DNA from: Sipunculus nudus | Lineage: Eukaryota > Annelida > Sipuncula > Golfingiida > Sipunculidae | NCBI GenBank assembly: GCA_026874595.1 | Contig: CM049318.1 | Span: forward strand, 58,126,250-58,190,249 | Reading direction: 5' to 3' | Length of the DNA stretch: 64,000 nucleotides | Part shown: positions 36,501 to 48,500 of the stretch, in pieces | Layout of the letters: each line of letters opens with the position of its first letter | How positions within the stretch are numbered: the first letter of the stretch is position 1 | Translations under genes and position numbers: made by a program | The notes under the pieces: model-generated | Database searches by the model: none | What the model was told of the DNA's origin: nothing | What the model saw: only the letters and a program-made list of their open reading frames with translations

Positions 36501-39500
36501 GGTGCCGGCGAGGGCGCCGGGCGGACTGATTCGGGTCTAGACGAATCGTCGAGATCCTACATAAGTGATGAGCAAAACCGGGACAATTTATGTAATATGG
36601 AATAGGCAGATGTGCTGTCAGAACGGGAGGCCGCAGGAACGGGGGAAGACTTCTGTTTCCGTGAATGAGAAAGCAATGATTTAACTGTCGAAACCACTGG
36701 AGAGGTGACAGGACCGGCGGGAACGGACGGTGAACGCAGCACGGCCGTGTTGCGTTCAACCAGGGTAGGCTCCCCCCCTCCCCCCCGGAGACAACCACAG
36801 GGCCAGACAATGGAATATTGGAGGGGGAACCCCCAATTACCGGGGAATGAGCCCAATCCTGAAACAAGGCCCACTTGTCAGTGGACCACGTCTGGCAATG
36901 AAAACAAGGATCAGCCGGACCACGGCAGGAGTCATTGTTGGTGCGGCAACAAAGACAAGTGGGGTGGGAGTCCCAACCCGGGATTACCGTGCCACAAGAG
37001 ACACAATACTTGGGGTTCTCCATGGCGGGCAAGGGAAAAAAGTAAGTACAACTAACAATCAGTTGGCAAACTCAAAACGACAAACCCAACAGTGGACGAA
37101 TCTCGCAGCGCGGGATCATACGTCCATCATGGCGTACGCCAGAAGAAAATGTGATTATGGGTAACGGAAGTGTGACCTAGATACACGGGAACAAGGCGGG
37201 ATGGGCGATAATAGGCCAAATAAGGGAAAATTTTCGGTTGGCTTACTCTGGCGTATAAACTTTAACAGAGAAAATTCTCATTAATACAGAAACAGCTCAC
37301 AATTATGTTTACATAATAAAACCTAATATTTTATCACATTTGAATATGAGAATTAAATTCCTGAAATTTTATTCTTTAAAAAAATCAAAATTGTCCAAGT
37401 CTCATCAAAAAGAATTTATTTAACATTAAAATAATAAGATTCATCTTGTTTATTAGTCCTGTGTATTGAAGGGGTGGGTGGGGGGAGACGTCTCCGTTGT
37501 TACTGCTTGTTGCTGAAAAAAATGTTAATTTTAAGATTCATCTAGTTCATAGTACAGGTCTGTCAACAGAATGGGGTGGGGGGGGGGGGGGGTGCCAGAG
37601 CAAAAGGCTCCCTGTGATATGGTATTAACTGCAGACAGCCTGATCAAGCTCAACTCAGTGAAGAGAGGGCTTGCCCTAGTGGTGGGATTGCATAACAGTA
37701 TGCCAACAGCCTGGGGAACATAGAGAGCTGCACTGAATGACACCAAAGTGGACTGCTTGACAATGTAAGGGAATACAACAAGAGCCTCCAAAAAAATTCA
37801 ATAACTAGCCTAATTTTGCAGCTTTTATTTTCAAATTTCAGATTTCAACAGATTAAATCCTTATGTGCACATGCTGTGAAAATTAAATCCACAGGACTTA
37901 CAGGAAAAAAAAAGTGCTGCACTGAATGACCAAGTCATCAAAGTGGACTGCTTGACAATGTAAGGGAATACAACAAGAGCCTCCAAAAAAAATTCAATAA
38001 CTAGCCTAATTTTGCAGCTTTTATTTTCAAATTTCAGATTTCAACAGATTAAATCCTTATGTGCACATGCTGTGAAAATTAAATCCACAAGACTTACAGG
38101 AAAAAAAACGTGCCATGGCCAAAGTTGGGCAAAATTTAAGGTACAAATTTTATATTTTTGCCAATATTTAAAAAAATTTAAACTATTTTTGGTATACAAT
38201 TAAATTTTGATTAATTAAAGTTGTAATACTGAAAAAAAAAGTCCCTACCTTTCACACTTTTGGTCTTAAGTGACCAAATATCTTTCCTGATTTTTTTACA
38301 AAGTCCATTATGTTTGGGCCCATAACTTTTTTAAATTAAATAATACTGACTTAATTTCCGGCATGTACATAGGAACTATATAGAGGAATATTTATGGTAA
38401 ATATGAGGAAAACCAGATGAGTTGTTTTGATATTAGGCAGTCCTGAAGTGTGAAAATTGATTTCTAATAAAAAATTGACCCAATTTTCAGCATGGTAGGA
38501 GATTTTGGGGACATCTAACTGAAATCAGATTTGTAGGTTGAATGGTGTTGAAACGTGCCAGTCTTACGGACGGACATCCAGATGGACGGACAGACGGATG
38601 GACGACGGACAATGGACCATGACTATAGCTCAGATGACTTATAGTCAGCTGAGCTAAAAATATCCCTTTGTCTGGGGATACAATTAATCAAAATGGAAAA
38701 TTCAGTAGAGAATTATGGAATGCTGGCTCTGGGGCAAAGATGCCAAAAACTTGCAACCTGATAATCAACTTCAGTTGCCAAAGCCGTTACAAATTCCCTG
38801 ACTTCCCTAGTTATTAAAGAATTCCCTGACTTTTAATGAAATTTTCTGACTTTTCCCTGACCTTGAAACATGTTTTTACTGACTTTTCCCCTTACTGCTG
38901 GCAACCCTGCTCATTATTTCCATTCATTTCCATTCCTGTGTTTGTGTGTATTTGTTCACAACAGAATTCACAACCGTGAACAGAATTTCATGAAATTATC
39001 AGGGTGTTTCAGGAATAGGCCAAGGAAGAATCAATTAGATTTTGGTGGGGATGCACCCAATGATCTAGGTTCAGGAAATTCAAGGAATATTCACAAATGT
39101 ATAGTCACGCATGAATGAACCTGGGAAAACGGGCCTTTTAGGTGAATGTTAACACAGGTTGGGGGGAACCTCTGCAGAAATGAACCTGGGAGTGTGGGCA
39201 AAAAGGGAATGCAACAAGTGACCCATGGGTCATGACGCTCAGCTGCCAAGCATGACCTGTGACATCATGGACTGAGATTCACAACTTCCAGTCAAATTTT
39301 GAAGAACCAATTTGCCAACTTGTTGAAAATTTTCTATGACAACAGAAATATATATCACCTATGTCTGGTTAAAACACAGTGAATTAATGGTCTGAGGAAA
39401 AGGCATGATTGTTAAGCTATCAGGAACTACTGTGGTTGGCTTCATATTCGCGAGGCTGAAATTTCGCGATTTTTTCATTTTTAATGTTTTGCGAGGGTCT

Positions 39501-42500
39501 CATTTTCGCGATCTCACCAGAACCTATATCAAATCTTTGGTAAAGCCATTCATGTGTGTATTATAAATTAAGAATAATTCATGAGCGTCTCATATAAGGA
39601 TGGCCCTTACACAGAGCACAGGTTCTTTAGTTCAAATTTAAGGGAATGTTTTCACTACACCTGCATGGATGTATTTTATATTAAGATTTCTCACTGTTCT
39701 AACCTATTCCCATACAAGTATTGGCTACACTTATTAAGAAGGACATACTCAGTTGGCCAATTATTCCCGAGGGTGTCATTTTCGCGATTATTTCCCATTC
39801 GCGAATATCGCGAAATTAAAACCCTCGCGAACAAAAAGGCAACCACAGTATTCCAACAGCTTGCTTGAAACCTGTCAGTCTCAAAAGGAACACTACAAAG
39901 GGCAAATATAAGATCAAAATATATAGCAAAAATCAAGGAAATACATGCAAGAATTATTGAGAAACAGGTGTTTCTGTATGAATTTTTATTCAATACAAGC
40001 AAATTGTACTGCACTTTTATAAATGATGGTAAAATTTATTCAGAAATATTTGACCCAATCCTTTACAAGATTACATAAATATACATCCAACTGCATTCAC
40101 TTTAACTGTTCTTGAGATAATATGATCAAAAGGAATTAAAAGGTGGTTGCCTAGTGGCCATATTGGACTTCTAGCAAGTCTGAAATCAGACAACAAACAT
40201 TCTCTAAATCGGACCAAACATTAAAAAAAATTACTGAAACTGCACTGAAGAAAGAATTTCTAAGGTGGCTAACTGGCAGACATAATGGATTTCTGACAAG
40301 TATGACATTTGATATCCCACATTCCCCAATAAGAGACCTAACTTGGGGCAAATTATCCAGTAATGAATGCCCAAAATAATTCAAAAGGCATGTCCAGGCC
40401 CTCATATCAGATTTATAGATATGCAATTGTAAAAAGTGTAAGTCCAATATTTTTATTATCACTCTGCTTTTCAATGGGGTCAGCAGGGTAGGTAAACTGC
40501 CAAACCTGAAAGAAAAGAAATGCAGAAAGCATGACTAAGAGTCTTGAAATAAAACAAAAAGCCATCCTAAATCAAGGTACACATCCACATATTATGAGAA
40601 CAAACACTTGCTTTTATATGTGGTGATATATATTAAAATATTCAGATATCTAGGAAACTAAGTTTATTGCTAGGATTCCTAGCATTCCACAAAATAAACT
40701 GCAAAATGTTCCCATCATCTTATAAATCAGTAGCTAAACCTTAATACTATACTCTCATAGTCTTAATGTCTGGCTGAAGCATTCTGACAACAGTGTTTTT
40801 GTTATGAAGTAATGAGGTACCTATCACTGAGCCTTATCACTTAATAGGCTGATACAAAAGGGAGTCATATGTCACCAGTGTCACTCACAATTACAGCCAC
40901 ACAGGGAGATGTACCAGCTGGAGTGGGATGGTTATATATACAAGAAAGATAGAGATAGTCTATAAAATAAGTAATTGTGAACATCCCTGACCTATGACCT
41001 TGGCCTTTTGCCCATATATCAACTGGATTCTTTCTAAATGACGGGTAACTACTAACTACTTAAATCTGGTGTAATTACTTGGCAACCAATGGGTGGATAA
41101 CTTTGACCTGCAACCTTTAACCTGCTGACCAGATGACCCCAAAATCAATAAGTTATTTATTCAAGCAAAAAGTCCCATAAATATGAAGTTTGAGTCAAAC
41201 TGAGTGATGCATATATGTGGCATATGTGAAAGACTGAAGGTCTGGGTTGAACAGTTACACTTGAAATATGCTCACAAGCATTTAGAACAATTAAATATTG
41301 TGACCTTGACCTTTGACTTTTTGACCTCAACATCAATAGGCTTCTTCCCTTATTGGTAGGTAAGCCATATAGGACAGATGGAAGGTACAGATTGAAAAGT
41401 TTGCCTGAAAATGACTCCACGCAAGAAGTGGGTGCTGTGAACTTGACCTTTGACCTCAAAATCAACAGGTCTTTTCCCCTGTTGGCAGAGAAGCGTTATC
41501 AGTGCTGGAAGGTTTGGAATGAAAAGTCTAGCTTGAAATGTGTCCACAACCTTTTCAAATAAGTGGATCCTGTGACCCTGACCTTTGACCTTGTGACCTC
41601 AAAATCTATAGGATTCTTCTCCGACTTAGTAGGTGAGCTATATGTGAAAGATCAAAGAATTGGGATGAAAGGGTTGGCTTAAAATGCATCCACAGGCTTT
41701 TCAAAGAAGAGGCTCCTGTGACCTTGACCTTTGACTTTTTGACCTAAAAAAATTATGGTTCTTTCCCTGTTGGTAGGTGAGCTGTATGTGAAAGATGGAA
41801 GGTTTTGGATGAACATTTTGTCTCAAATAGTTATTTCTGGGGGGGTGCAATTACAGCCCATAACTTCGAGAATATAGGTCGCAGTGACCTAATTTCAGCT
41901 TTGCAAGGAGATCTTTTTATAACCTCTAAGACTGCATAGGGTTCATGGCCGGACAGACGGAAGGACGACGGACAAAGACCCATCGCTATAGCCCAGCATG
42001 ACTGAAAGTCAGCTGAGCTAAAAACGTTTTTTTTGAGATTATCTTACATTTAGGACCCCCCTCATGGTGGAGTCCTGCATTCTTGAGAATGCATATTTCT
42101 AGTTGTAAGATATGTGAGGAATTTTTCTTAACAAGAATTATCTATAGTTCGAAATTGAGTGCATCATAAGCCAGAAATCACCTAAATTTTACAGAAAAGA
42201 CAGGCCAACAGCTGGCTTTAAGACCAGCTGCTGCTGGCTGAATGTATTCACCTTGTACAGAGGAAACTCCAGGATGGCTAGAACTCTGGTCATGGATTCT
42301 GTGTGACTGGAAGACTTAGGACTGCCCACCATCTTGTTGATTGACAGATCTATGATGGCAGCCTTCTGAGTGCTACAGTGACATGAATGTTATTGTAAGA
42401 AATTCAAAACAGATACTTAGACTGAAATAAACATATTATCTGCTGAAAAACTTCTGTTATCTTTCAAGATGCATTTACAATTAAAGTAATTATCAATTAA

Positions 42501-45500
42501 ATTAATTGCTTAGGCAAAAAAAAATTAATTTTATGCTTCTCAGGCACTTTTTTGGGAAAATGATGTGGGCAGGCGGCTTTTTAGTTTTATTCCCCTCAAA
42601 ATATCATAAAATATTGTTATTTCTCAAGCACTGGCACAGAAATGACAACCAATGGTTAAAATGTAAGAAAATAAACGATCTATATGTTGAATTAGTCAAA
42701 AGTTTGAAGAATCCTTGAAATATGTGACATTTTTATTTCTTTGTACATGTTATATTAACATACAAACCAGATTAAAAAGGACTATGAGGGTCAAATCTCG
42801 GGGGGAATCCTGGAACACATGGGCCATGACGTTGGTCATGAGATGGGGGATTTCCCATCGAAAAACATGATGGTCATGCCTCGTTAAACAAGACCTGAGA
42901 CCATTTAATTAAGAAAACAAGGGACCCATGGGTCACTGTGCTCAGCTGAAGTTGACCTTGAAGGTAAAAATCTAAAATAATATCAAATGGAGATAAAGTC
43001 CAAGAGGAAAAGGTAATACAGGCCACGGCTGGTTAACATGATTGGTTTGTATTGATGTGTAAGAAATTGTTGCAAATAATATTTTGTGATCAAAACATAC
43101 ATTTCCTAAGGTTAAAATTGAAGCAGGTGACCAGTTTGTGACAAGTTTCAGACCTGAATAGCTTTAATCAATCCACATACAGCATATGAAAGTTATTTCA
43201 ACAGTGCTTATAGAATTAATTGAATAATTAATATATATTTAATGATAAAGGAGACATGATGGACAGACAGAGCTGATTATTTTATGTTCCATTCACCTGA
43301 AGCAAGAATATGTTTTAATTAAATTTTAATTTTTTTTCTTATCCAATTATCTTTTAAGTTAAATATATTTTACACATTTGCAATAAAAACTGATGTCCCA
43401 GTGCACAGGTGCAAAGGAATCAATGGCAGCAGAGAGTGTGTGTGTGTGGGGGGGGGGGGGGGCGCAGTGGCAGGGGGAGGTAGCATTTACATCACTTCTG
43501 CATATATACATACAGGGCAAACAAAGTCTGATCTCCTATTCTGCTGAGGTAGGAAAATAATGAACAAATGTTTGTATTAGATCCTCATTATTTTATCACA
43601 TCAATTTTTTTAATGTTTAGTTTATATTTCTATACATTTCAAATATAACATATATATCTGAATCTAAAAGTTGATTTATAATTCTAAATTGCATCATCAT
43701 TAATCTCAATCTTGTCACATCATGCATTCAAATGTGTATATTTATTTTTTTACCACAAAAATATATCTTTTTAATTTACAAAACAATAAATATCTAAAAA
43801 TAATATTTGGTTCAGATTTCACAATTTTAAACTGTGCCTTTATTTATCCACAATTTGCTTTATATTTTATAAATTTATGCATACTGCTGGGTCTTATTTT
43901 ATTTGAATTGGTTAAAATCATTTAAATAAAATTGATTTCTTTAAAAATGCTACATTAACCCAACATGGCATCTTCCAGATTACTCCTTGAATTACTTTTT
44001 TCAAGGAAAGTTTGTATATTGGAGTGGAAACAGCATTACAAGTAACTAATTCAGTGCAATTAATAACAATTACTGCATAACAATTACTGGTGTGTAGGGC
44101 TGGTGGCTGGGGGGGGGGGGGATGGTATGAGAATTACTGTACACCTGTCACAGCAGGGCATCTCCCCCAGTGACTGTAATAAAAACTGGCATAGCTGACT
44201 TCCAGTGACCAGGAGTGCATATGGATAAACCAAGTAACTACAAAAGAGCCTAAATGAAAAATTCAATAACTAGCCTAATTTTCAAGCTTTTATTTTCAAA
44301 TTTCAGATTTAAACAAATTAAATACTTATGTTTACATGCTGTGAAAATTAATTCAGCAGGACTCACAGGAAAAAAAGTGCCATGGTCAAAGATGGGCAAA
44401 ATTTAAGGTACTGATTTTATTTTTTTGCTAATAACTTAAAAAATTTACAAAATTTGGATCTAATTTTGGGTATACAATTGAATCTTAATTAAACAAAGTT
44501 ATATACTTGGAAAAACAATCTCTAGCTTAAAAAATTTTCATGTTTAGTGAGTAAATATTTTTTCTGATTTTTTACAAAGTGCATTATGTCCAGGCTCATA
44601 ACTTCAAGAAATTACATTCAACGAACTTAATTTCTGGCATGTATATAGGAAATATATCAGAGAATACTTATGGTAAATATTAAGGAAAACAGTTTGGTGG
44701 TTTTAATACAAGGCAATCCTGAAGTGTGATAATAGGATTTTTATTGAAATTTAAGGTTTTCCCTTAATATCTTGAAGGAATGAAGTTGCAGTGGCCCTAT
44801 TTTTGGTATGGTAGGAGATCTTGGGGACATCTAACAGTATGCCAAATTTTGGATTGGTAGGTCTAACAGTTTCAAAACATGCCAGTTTAATGGACAGACA
44901 GACAGATGGACAAAGGAACAGCCGACGGACAAAGGACAATGACTATAGCTCAGATGACTTATAGTCAACTGAGCTAAAAAATCGAAATTTTTAAAAATAA
45001 AATATAATCTTTGTTGATTTTTCTTATTAAATTTTAATTGCAAAGAAAGTATATTGGAAGTTTGTCAAAACATGATCTCCACCGATGGGCCGCATTGGCA
45101 GCCATGTTTATTCTCACCGAACAGTCAAGGGTCACGAAGCATGACAGTGAGAGCACACAAATATAATCTCTTTATGGGACGAAATTTTACATTTGAAGAC
45201 AATTACACAAAAAGTAGACCAATTCTAAGTGTTTACACAAATATTGGTATGTAGTTTTTTATGGAAAATGAGGGTATTAACACATGGTTAGCTATGAACA
45301 CTGCTGCTAAAGAAAGTTAGTTTTTTTTTATTAGTGATCAACTATGTTACCAGAACATCACCTGTCACTTGGGCAAATAAAAATGTTTGACAATGTAGGT
45401 TTAAAGCAATGTGGGCGGTGCCTGAGAAACATATATGTTTATTTGGCCTTACAAAGAATTACCAAAAAATAAATTCCCAGTGCAATTTACATCCTGACAT

Positions 45501-48500
45501 TATCTGTCTGGTGTGGTGTATATCCTGATATTACCTGTCTAGTGTGGTGTACATCCTGATATTACCTGTCTAGTTTGGTGTTCATCCTGATACTACCTGT
45601 CTCTTGTGGTGTACTTCCTGATGTTACCTGTCTCTTGTGGTGTACATCCTGATACTACCTGCCTAGTGCGGTGTACATCCTGATATTACTAGTCTAGTGT
45701 GCTGTACATCCTGATATTATTTGTCTAGTGTGGTGTGCATTCTATTACCTGCCTAGTGTGGTGAACATCCTGATGTTACCTGTGTAGTGTGCTGTACATC
45801 CTGATGTTACCTGTGTAGTGTGGTTTACATCCTGATATTACCTGTCTAGAATGGTGTACATCCTGATATACTGTCTTGTGTAGTGTACAACCGGAGTTTA
45901 CCCTTCCAGTGTGGTGTACGTGTTGAGTGTACCGGTCTAGTGTGGTGCACATCCTGATATTACCTGTCTTGTGTGGTGTACATCCTGATATTACCTGTCT
46001 TGTGTAGTGTACAACCGGAGTTTACCCTTCCAGTGTGGTGTACATGTTGAGTGTACCGGTCTAGTGTGCTGTACATCCTGGTATTACCTGTCTAGAATGG
46101 TGCACATCCTGATATTACCTGTCTTGTGTGGTGTACAACCGGAGTTTACCCCCCCAGTGTGGTGTACGTGTTGAGTGTACCAGTCTAGTGTGGTACACAT
46201 CCTGATATTACTTGTCTAGTGTGCTGTACATCCTGAGTTTACCCTTCGAGTGTGGTGTACGTGTTGAGTGTACCGGTCTAGTGTGCTGTACATCCTGGTA
46301 TTACCTGTCTAGAATGGTGTACATCCTGATATTACCTGTCTTGTGTAGTGTACAACCGGAGTTTACCCTTCCAGTGTGGTGTATGTGTTTAGTTTACCTG
46401 TGTAGTGTGGTTTACATCCTGATATTACCTGTCGAGAATGGTGTACATCCTGATATACTGTCTTGTGTGGTGTACATCCTGAGTTTACCCTCCCAGTGTG
46501 GTGTACGTGTTGAGTGTACCGGTCTAGTGTGCTGTACATCCTGGTATTACCTGTCTAGAATGGTGCACATCCTGATATTACCTGTCTTGTGTGGTGTACA
46601 ACTGGAGTTTACCCTCCCAGTGTGGTGTACGTGTTGAGTGTACCGGTCTAGTGTGGTACACATCCTGATATTACTTGTCTAGTGTGCTGTACATCCTGAG
46701 TTTACCCTTCGAGTGTGGTGTACGTGTTGAGTGTACCGGTCTAGTGTGCTGTACATCCTGGTATTACCTGTCTAGTGTGGTGCACATATTAAGTTTACCA
46801 TTCAAGTGTGGTGTACATATTGAGTTAACCTGTCGAGTGTGGTGTACATATTAAGTCTACCTGTCAAGTGTGGTGTACATATTGAGTTTACCTGTCTAGT
46901 GTGGTGCACATATAAAGTCTATTTAAGTGTGGTGTACATATTGAGTTTACCTGTCCAGTGTGGTGTACATATTAAGTTTACCTTCAAGTGTGGTGTACAT
47001 ATTAAGTTTACCTGTCTAGTGTGGTGCTCATATTTAGTTTACCTGTCAAGTGTGGTGTAAATATTGAGTTAACCTGTTGAGTGTGGTGTACATATTAAGT
47101 TTACCTGTCAAGTGTGGTGTACATATTGAGTTAACCTGTCAAGTGTGGTGTACATATTAAGTTTACCTGTCAAGTGTGGTGTATATATTGAGTTTACCTG
47201 TCTATTGTGGTGCACATATTAAGTTTACCATTCAAGTGTGGTGTACATATTGAGTTTACCTGCCTAGTGTGGTGTACATATTAAATTTATCTGTCAAGTG
47301 TGGTGTACATATTGAGTTTACCTGTCTAGTGTGGTGTACATACTGAGTTTACTTGTCTAGTGTGGTGTACCAATTGAGGTTACCTGTCTAGTGTGTTGAA
47401 AATCCTGATGTTACCTGTGTAGTGTGCTGTACTTCCTGATGTTACATGTGTAGTGTGGTTTACATCCTGATATAACCTGTCTTGTGTGGTGTACAACCTG
47501 AGTTTACCTGTCTTGTGTGGTGTACATCCTGAGTTTACCCTCCCAGTGTGGTGTACATGTTGAGTTTACCGGTCTAGTGTGTTGAAAATCCTGATGTTAC
47601 CTGTGTAGTGTGCTGTACATCCTGATATTACTTGTCTAGTGTGCTGTACATCCTGATATTACCTGTCTAGTATGGTGTACATCGTGATATTACCTGTCTA
47701 GTGTGGTGCACATATTAAGTTTACCATTCAAGTGTTGTGTACATATTGAGTTTACCTGTCCAGTGTGGTGAACATATTAAGTTTACCTGTCAAGTGTGGT
47801 GTACATATTGAGTTTACCTGTCTAGTGTGTTGATAATCCTGATATTACCTGTCTAGTGTGCTGTACATCCTGATATTTTGTCTAGTGTGGTGTACATCCT
47901 GATATTACCTGTCTAGTATGGTGTACATCCTGAAAATACCTGTCTAGTGTGGTGTGCATCCTGAGTTTACCTGTCTAGTGTGGAGTACATCCTGATATTA
48001 CCTGTCTAGTGTGGTGTACATACTGTACTGATATTACTTGTCTAGTGTGGTGTACATCCTGAGTTTACCTGTCTAGTGTGGTGTACATAAGGTAAGGCAG
48101 CTGGAGCTGACAGAACGTGTCCATTTCTCTGCTGATACAGTCCTTCATGTCAGCGCTGGTCAATTTGAGTTCAGTCTCTCTCCCACTAAGGGTATCCTGT
48201 ATGTACTTCACAATCTAATGGAAATCATACAACCAAAATTATGGTTATTTATAATGTAATGCAAAATATTTGCTTACTTGAGACACAGAATGTTTAATGA
48301 CTCCATCTAATGATAATAGCAGACTCAAAATTACTGACGGAGGTAGGTAATGAAATGGAAAATGTTCTGTGTGACCATGTAAATGAAATATATTGATTTC
48401 AAATTAGGACAAACAGCCCATACTATATAAATAACTGTTCCACAATATCACTGCTTCTTTTTTTCAAAGAATAAACACTTGGTTGCTTGCTGCTCTTCTA

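Larger units (their letters stand above)
31639..37320 (-). mobile_element. DIRS1-like tyrosine-recombinase retrotransposon, structurally complete
   Basis: A 5.68-kb element in the HAUS5 intron, same orientation as the gene. It has split inverted terminal repeats of ~178 bp (31668-31842 and 37145-37323, about 98% alike). Its internal complementary region at 31883-31993 is the reverse complement of both outer ends fused at 31946/31947, the hallmark of DIRS1-type elements that replicate through a circle. Gene order on the minus strand is gag-like, RT-RNase H, tyrosine recombinase. There is no integrase and no target duplication, as expected of this order. Its coding part is much more GC-rich than the flanks. 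Lesions in the RT frame make autonomous activity unlikely. Confidence 0.93.
31210..38660 (+). mobile_element. Dispersed element copy interrupted by the DIRS element
   Basis: The host-repeat left part is 31210-31638 and the right part is 37320-38660, ending cagctgagctaaaaa. Removal of the DIRS insert restores continuity with the 25.1-26.7 kb copy. A 195-bp tandem duplication (gactgcttgacaatgtaagg at 37751 and 37946) enlarges this copy. Confidence 0.78.

Noticed and set aside
40440-40510. Exon-like block with a good acceptor (cttttctttcag) encoding VWQFTYPADPIEK
   Set aside because: The only donor (CAGA|gtgata) gives 43 nt, which breaks the phase between the flanking HAUS5 exons, and those two join directly into FPLYKAPECL.
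41060-41760. Repeated gaccttgacctttgacct motifs considered as nuclear-receptor binding sites
   Set aside because: They recur as part of a dispersed repeat at regular spacing, so the resemblance to response elements is probably incidental.
46212-46637. 141-codon open frame on the + strand with a repetitive Cys/Leu-rich product
   Set aside because: It is a reading of the 31-bp minisatellite (93-nt protein period) with no start context or homology.
45489-48088. Possible CRISPR-like array because of the ~31-bp regular repeats
   Set aside because: The repeats are contiguous with no spacers, and the genome is an intron-bearing eukaryote.
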